Shown here one piece after another: positions 39,104 through 43,000 of a DNA stretch of 43,000 nt (within the stretch, counting starts at the first letter, position 1; each line of letters begins with the position of its first letter). The notes under the pieces were generated by a model that saw only the letters and a program-made list of their open reading frames with translations, ran no database searches and had not been told where the DNA came from. The DNA comes from an uncultured Sulfurovum sp. (lineage in GTDB: Bacteria; Campylobacterota; Campylobacteria; Campylobacterales; Sulfurovaceae): contig CACVAU010000013.1 of the NCBI GenBank assembly GCA_902727915.1, positions 1 through 43,000 on the forward strand, in the 5' to 3' direction. A program made the position numbers and the translations under genes.

Positions 39104-41491
39104 TTATTGACAACCAACACATTCCATGGAACGGTCTTCAACATCATTCGTGCTTTCAGGAGATTGGCTTCTTAAATAATACGTTGACTTTAATCCAAAC
39201 TTCCAAGCATTCATGTAAATCTCATTTAAATATTTTCCACTCGCTTTATCTAAAGTAATAAAAATATTAAGTGATTGCCCTTGGTCAATCCACTTTTGTC
39301 TAATGGCACCAGCTTTAACTAAAATATTTTGGTCAAGGTCATAGGCAGAAGTATAGTATGACCAAGTATCAGCTGATAATTTTGGTGCAACCACAGGAAT
39401 AAGTCCAGACAAGTTTTCTTCAAACCATTTACGTTTATAAACAGGCTCAATGGCTTGGGTCGTTCCTGTCAAAATAGAAATAGAAGAAGTAGGAGCAACA
39501 GCCATTAAGTAACCATTACGCATTCCATCAGCTTTAACTTTCTCTTTTAACTTTGCCCAATCATGCGTATAACCAAAAAGTCCCCCACGCTCAACCAACT
39601 TACAAGCTTCTTCACTGGCATTATCAATAGGAAAAATTCCCTTTGACCAATCTGACCCTTCATAAGTAGGATACTGACCTTTTTCCAGGGCTAAATCAGA
39701 TGAAGACTTAATAGCATGGTAAGATACCGACTCCATTACTTCATCGACTTTATAAAAGTGTTCATTTGAACCCCACTCAATATTTTCTTCAGCCAACATC
39801 TGTGCTTCACCCATGACCCCTAAACCAATAGAACGAGATTTTTGATTTGTCTTTTTCACTTTTGCCAAAGGATAAAAATTTAAGTCAATCACATTATCAA
39901 GCATTCTAACAGCCGTTGGTACAACTCTAGCAATGTCCTCATTGGTATGAATTTTAGAAAGGTTAATTGATGCTAAGTTACAAACAGCTGTGTCACCATC
40001 TGTCTTTTCTTTGTCAACCATCCAAACTTGTTTACCATTGAGTGTGTCAAGAGCTGTAATTTTTTTAGCTGGTTTTGTTGTACCATTACCAACCATTAAC
40101 ATCTCATCTTCTTCATATACGTCAACTGAACCATCATCATACGTTAACTGAATCTTGTAATGATTCGGTGCAGTATTTTGAAAAATTTCAGTACAAAGGT
40201 TTGAAGATCTAATAATTCCTACATGTTTATTTGGATTTGCCCTGTTAGCTGTGTCTTTAAAAGTTAAAAATGGATTACCTGTTTCAAAGTATGAACGTAA
40301 AATTTCTTTCCATAAGCCTTTAGCAGAAATAGTTTCTCTCGCAATGTTATCTGTACCTGATTCAAGTTCTAAGTAACGTGCTTCAAAAGCTTCACCATAC
40401 ATGTCTGTCAACTCTCTTACTTCATAAGGGTCAAACAGCGTCCATGTAGCATCTTCTTCTACTCTTTTCATAAAAAGATCATTTAACCATAAAGCAGGGA
40501 ATAAGTCATGCGCTCTTCTTCGCTCTTCACCAGAATTCTTTTTAAGGTCAAGAAAGTCACGTACATCAATATGCCAAGGCTCAATATAAACAGCAATAGC
40601 ACCTTTACGTGTTCCCAGTTGGTCAACAGCAATGGCAACATCATTGGCAATCTTTAAAAACGGCACAATTCCACCTGCTGCATGTTTATGACCGTCAATG
40701 TAAGACCCCATACCACGAACCTGTGACCAGTCCCAACCAATTCCACCACCAAACTTAGAAAGCAATGCCATCTCTTTGTAAACATCAAATATACCTTCAA
40801 TGTTATCCGTTGATGACCCAATGTAACAAGAGGACAACTGATGTCTAGGTGTACGTGCATTTGACAACGTAGGCGTAGCAGCCATAACCTCAAATTTTGA
40901 CAAGATGTCATAAAACTTCTTTGCCCATGTTTGACAATCAAATTCATTTTGTGCTAAGAACATCGCAACCCCCATAAAGAGTTGTTGAGGTAGTTCAATG
41001 GGAACACTGTTCCCATCTTTAAGTAGGTATCTATCATAGAGGGTTCTAATGCCAAGATAATTAAATTGTAAATCACGTTCAGGCTTTAGATAATCATTTA
41101 ACTCATCAAGGTCATACTTATCTTTTAAACCTAAAAGTACTCGCCCCTCTTTCTCTCCATGGTCAAAAAAAGTTCTTAGGTGTGTATAAGGGTTTCCTTT
41201 TTCTCCACCTACATTACGCCCAACTTTATGATAAAGATCGTAAAGAAAGAGTCTCGCTGCGACAAAGGTCCAATTTGGCTTGTCTATGTCAATTTTGTCA
41301 ACAGCTGTTTTTATAAGTGTTTGTTGAATATTTTCAGAAGTCATCATATCTTGAAACTGTAAATTCGCATCAACTTCCAGTTCACTTTGGCTTACACCCT
41401 CTAGTCCAACGACTGAAGCAGATGTATTTTTTTGAATCTTTGTAATGTCTAAAGTTTCAACTCTACCACTTCTCTTTACAATTCTTATCAT
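39104..41491 (-). CDS. nrdA: Class Ia ribonucleoside-diphosphate reductase, alpha subunit
   Basis: The 795-residue protein has an N-terminal ATP cone (VKRSGRVETLDITKIQKN), the redox Cys in SSCYIGS, the radical-site NLCTEIF, the partner Cys in VCNLASINL, the radical-transfer tyrosines in STYYLRSQ and a C-terminal redox pair CVGC. It reduces ribonucleotides with a separate beta subunit not seen here. Between NLCTE and VCNLAS lies an insertion of about 45 residues compared with E. coli. AAGGAG supports the start at 41491. Next to purB, as recalled in C. jejuni. Confidence 0.97.
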   Translation of the reverse strand: MIRIVKRSGRVETLDITKIQKNTSASVVGLEGVSQSELEVDANLQFQDMMTSENIQQTLIKTAVDKIDIDKPNWTFVAARLFLYDLYHKVGRNVGGEKGNPYTHLRTFFDHGEKEGRVLLGLKDKYDLDELNDYLKPERDLQFNYLGIRTLYDRYLLKDGNSVPIELPQQLFMGVAMFLAQNEFDCQTWAKKFYDILSKFEVMAATPTLSNARTPRHQLSSCYIGSSTDNIEGIFDVYKEMALLSKFGGGIGWDWSQVRGMGSYIDGHKHAAGGIVPFLKIANDVAIAVDQLGTRKGAIAVYIEPWHIDVRDFLDLKKNSGEERRRAHDLFPALWLNDLFMKRVEEDATWTLFDPYEVRELTDMYGEAFEARYLELESGTDNIARETISAKGLWKEILRSYFETGNPFLTFKDTANRANPNKHVGIIRSSNLCTEIFQNTAPNHYKIQLTYDDGSVDVYEEDEMLMVGNGTTKPAKKITALDTLNGKQVWMVDKEKTDGDTAVCNLASINLSKIHTNEDIARVVPTAVRMLDNVIDLNFYPLAKVKKTNQKSRSIGLGVMGEAQMLAEENIEWGSNEHFYKVDEVMESVSYHAIKSSSDLALEKGQYPTYEGSDWSKGIFPIDNASEEACKLVERGGLFGYTHDWAKLKEKVKADGMRNGYLMAVAPTSSISILTGTTQAIEPVYKRKWFEENLSGLIPVVAPKLSADTWSYYTSAYDLDQNILVKAGAIRQKWIDQGQSLNIFITLDKASGKYLNEIYMNAWKFGLKSTYYLRSQSPESTNDVEDRSMECVGCQ

Positions 41492-41514
41492 GTAATTTCT
41501 CCTTGATTATATCT

Positions 41515-41520
41515 ATTATA
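41515..41520 (-). promoter_or_regulatory. Putative -10 box for nrdA
   Basis: Minus-strand TATAAT lies 23 bases before the nrdA ATG; a second copy at 41506-41511 is too close to the ribosome binding site. The gap to 41598 is AT-rich without other features. No DnaA or NrdR box was recognised by eye. Confidence 0.35.
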
Positions 41521-41598
41521 TTACTTAAAATTTACTTTATTATTTGTTAAAAATTATGATTTATTATTTGCTTATATTATTTATATTTATGTAATAAT

Positions 41599-41671
41599 AT
41601 TGGCTAAAGCCAATCCCACACATCATAAATATAAATTCAATTTAAAAGCTGTAGGATCGGCTCTAGCCGAC
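41599..41671. repeat. REP/REPIN-like inverted pair with GTAG and GTGG heads
   Basis: The plus unit (41651-41671) is GTAG-GATCGGCTCTAGCCGAC. The minus unit (41599-41619) is GTGG-GATTGGCTTTAGCCAAT. Heads face away from each other in the REPIN manner with about 31 bases between. Both GTAG and GTGG heads are known in REP families. Arms have diverged more than in the other two pairs of this window. They lie in the 190-base gap between nrdA and purB. Confidence 0.6.
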
Positions 41672-41681
41672 ATATTATTTT

Positions 41682-43000
41682 CTATTTAAAGACACGAGCA
41701 AATATCTTATCTACATTTTTAGTATAGTAGTCATAGTTGAAACATTCTCTAATTTGCTCTTCAGAAAGTGAGTTTCTTAACTCTTCATCAGCCAGTAAGT
41801 GACCTAAGTATAACGACTCACCTTCTTCATTAACTGTTGGCTTTCCTTCTTTGATCTCGTCCCAAACTTTCATGGCATTTCTCTGTACGATTCTGTAAGC
41901 ATCTTCTCGTGATACTCCTTGAAGAGGTAATTCAAGTAATACTCTTTGAGAAAATACCAATCCACCTGTTAAGTTCAAGTTTTTCATCATGTTCTCTGGC
42001 ATTACCGTTAAGTTCGCAATCACATTGTTCATACGGTGCATCATAAAGTTTGTGGTAATAAATGCATCTGGTAACCAAAATCTTTCTGTTGATGAATGAG
42101 AAATATCTCTTTCATGCCATAAAGCAACATTTTCCATTGCTGGGTTTGCATAGGCTCTAATCATTCTTGCTAAACCTGTAATGTTCTCAGTAAGAATAGG
42201 GTTTCGTTTATGAGGCATTGCCGATGAACCCTTTTGACCTTTAGCAAAAAACTCTTCTGCTTCGTATACTTCTGTTCTTTGTAGGTGTCTTACTTGTACA
42301 GCAAACTTTTCAATAGAAGAAGCCATGGTAGCCAATGCCGTTGCAAGTCTTGCGTATCTGTCTCTATGCACAACTTGGTTTGAACAAGGCTCAGGTTTTA
42401 ACCCTAATTCTTCCATTGCATACTCTTCAAGTTCAAGTGGTGCATGGGCAAAGTTACCCATAGCACCAGAGATTTGACCTACGGCAATAACATCCATGGT
42501 CTGCTCTAAGTTCAATAAGTGTCTTGCCATTTCATCATACCAAACTGCTAGCGTTAAACCAAAAGTAATAGGCTCTCCATGAATACCATGTGAACGACCC
42601 ACCATAAGCGTCATCTTATGTTCTTCAGCTCTTTTCTTAATAGACTCCATAAGCATCTTAGTGTCAGCAATGATAATTTCTAATGATGCTTTCATTTGAA
42701 GTGCCACACCTGTATCAACAGCATCAGAAGAAGTCATACCATAGTGAAACCATCTTGACTCTTCACCCAATGATTCTGAAACAGAAGTATTAAACGCAAT
42801 AAGGTCATGTCGCGTAATTGCTTCAATCTCTTCAATTCGCTCAACTGAGAAAGTTGCATTTTTAACAATCTTATCTGCATCTTCTTGAGGAATTTTTCCA
42901 AGCTTCGCCCAAGCTTTTACAGCTGCTTTTTCAACTTCAAGCCATGCTGCGTATCGTGCGTGTTGTGTCCACTTTTCTTCCATTTCAGGTCTTGCGTATC
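41682..43000 (-). CDS. purB: Adenylosuccinate lyase, 5' end outside window
   Basis: The frame remains open to the window edge, reading YARPEMEEKWTQHARYAAW; the initiating Met lies beyond 43000, so the ATG at 42983 is internal. Family motifs are MTSSDAVDTG, GRSHGIHGEPITFG and the signature SSAMPHKRNPI. It catalyses two steps of purine synthesis: fumarate release from SAICAR and from adenylosuccinate. The C-terminus (YTKNVDKIFARVFK) is complete. The neighbour nrdA supplies the next steps toward DNA precursors. Confidence 0.96.
   Translation of the reverse strand, partial: YARPEMEEKWTQHARYAAWLEVEKAAVKAWAKLGKIPQEDADKIVKNATFSVERIEEIEAITRHDLIAFNTSVSESLGEESRWFHYGMTSSDAVDTGVALQMKASLEIIIADTKMLMESIKKRAEEHKMTLMVGRSHGIHGEPITFGLTLAVWYDEMARHLLNLEQTMDVIAVGQISGAMGNFAHAPLELEEYAMEELGLKPEPCSNQVVHRDRYARLATALATMASSIEKFAVQVRHLQRTEVYEAEEFFAKGQKGSSAMPHKRNPILTENITGLARMIRAYANPAMENVALWHERDISHSSTERFWLPDAFITTNFMMHRMNNVIANLTVMPENMMKNLNLTGGLVFSQRVLLELPLQGVSREDAYRIVQRNAMKVWDEIKEGKPTVNEEGESLYLGHLLADEELRNSLSEEQIRECFNYDYYTKNVDKIFARVFK

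Noticed and set aside
40654..40947. 97-codon frame within nrdA
   Set aside because: It is an out-of-frame shadow of a highly conserved gene.

Overview
The window looks like a chromosomal segment of a low-GC Campylobacterota (epsilonproteobacterium). The clearest cue is adjacent purB and nrdA on one strand, as I recall from Campylobacter jejuni. The NspC-type polyamine decarboxylase, hexameric-type citrate synthase and NrdA style also fit. I cannot name the genus; a free-living Sulfurimonas-, Sulfurovum- or Arcobacter-like organism is my best inference. I saw no rRNA, tRNA, insertion sequence or true CRISPR array. No stretch over 300 bases lacks a gene.

Layout. (1) 1-4816, minus strand: accessory, defence-like genes. 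These are a 3'-truncated AAA_14/DUF4143 ATPase, a DUF1016/YhcG-type PD-(D/E)XK protein, and a Septu-like pair (HNH nuclease plus ABC-type ATPase). (2) 5011-7307, minus: a KAS III-like condensing enzyme behind citrate synthase. (3) 7461-8105, plus: a TlpA-like thioredoxin-fold lipoprotein, with a strong terminator hairpin facing the next block. (4) 8146-22480, minus: 14 kb of tightly packed, mostly membrane-associated genes. In transcription order they are a TetR regulator, UbiB/AarF-like kinase, a membrane protein, a TM-fused TIGR01777 epimerase, a small membrane protein, DUF4166, a second TIGR01777 epimerase, a DUF4153/4173-like protein, VanZ-like, CreD, an SDR-DoxX fusion, DUF2269-like, DUF898, an M48 protease and a membrane protein. 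(5) 22717-26880: mixed genes, namely a CAP-domain protein, TrmH-type RNA methyltransferase, a degenerate ADP-ribosylglycohydrolase-like protein, a membrane protein and a truncated haemoglobin. (6) 27105-32199, plus: a compact operon of two zinc-ribbon DUF4178 proteins, a tiny Ser/Gly/Tyr-rich membrane peptide, DUF350, a membrane-bound spermidine-synthase-like enzyme and NspC. (7) 32191-38826, minus: a type III restriction-modification locus whose mod and res genes are separated by an AlbA_2/Schlafen-type gene. That gene is flanked on each side by a pair of 22-bp direct repeats with exactly 54-bp spacing. (8) 39104-43000, minus: nrdA and the 5'-truncated purB.

How the parts may work together. 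Block 4 reads as a TetR-controlled envelope-maintenance or stress unit with at least one internal promoter. Block 6 links polyamine chemistry to membrane proteins in the style of DUF350/DUF4178/SpeE neighbourhoods; the NspC gene overlapping the speE-like gene is the unusual addition. Blocks 1 and 7 are variable defence material set between core genes. Three short inverted-repeat pairs with GTAG/GTGG heads (4861-5004, 39029-39078, 41599-41671) look like REP/REPIN-type elements with unrelated stems.

Several start codons were moved inward from the longest open frame because a good ribosome binding site or a tight overlap supports the shorter form. All functional calls come from motifs recognised by eye.
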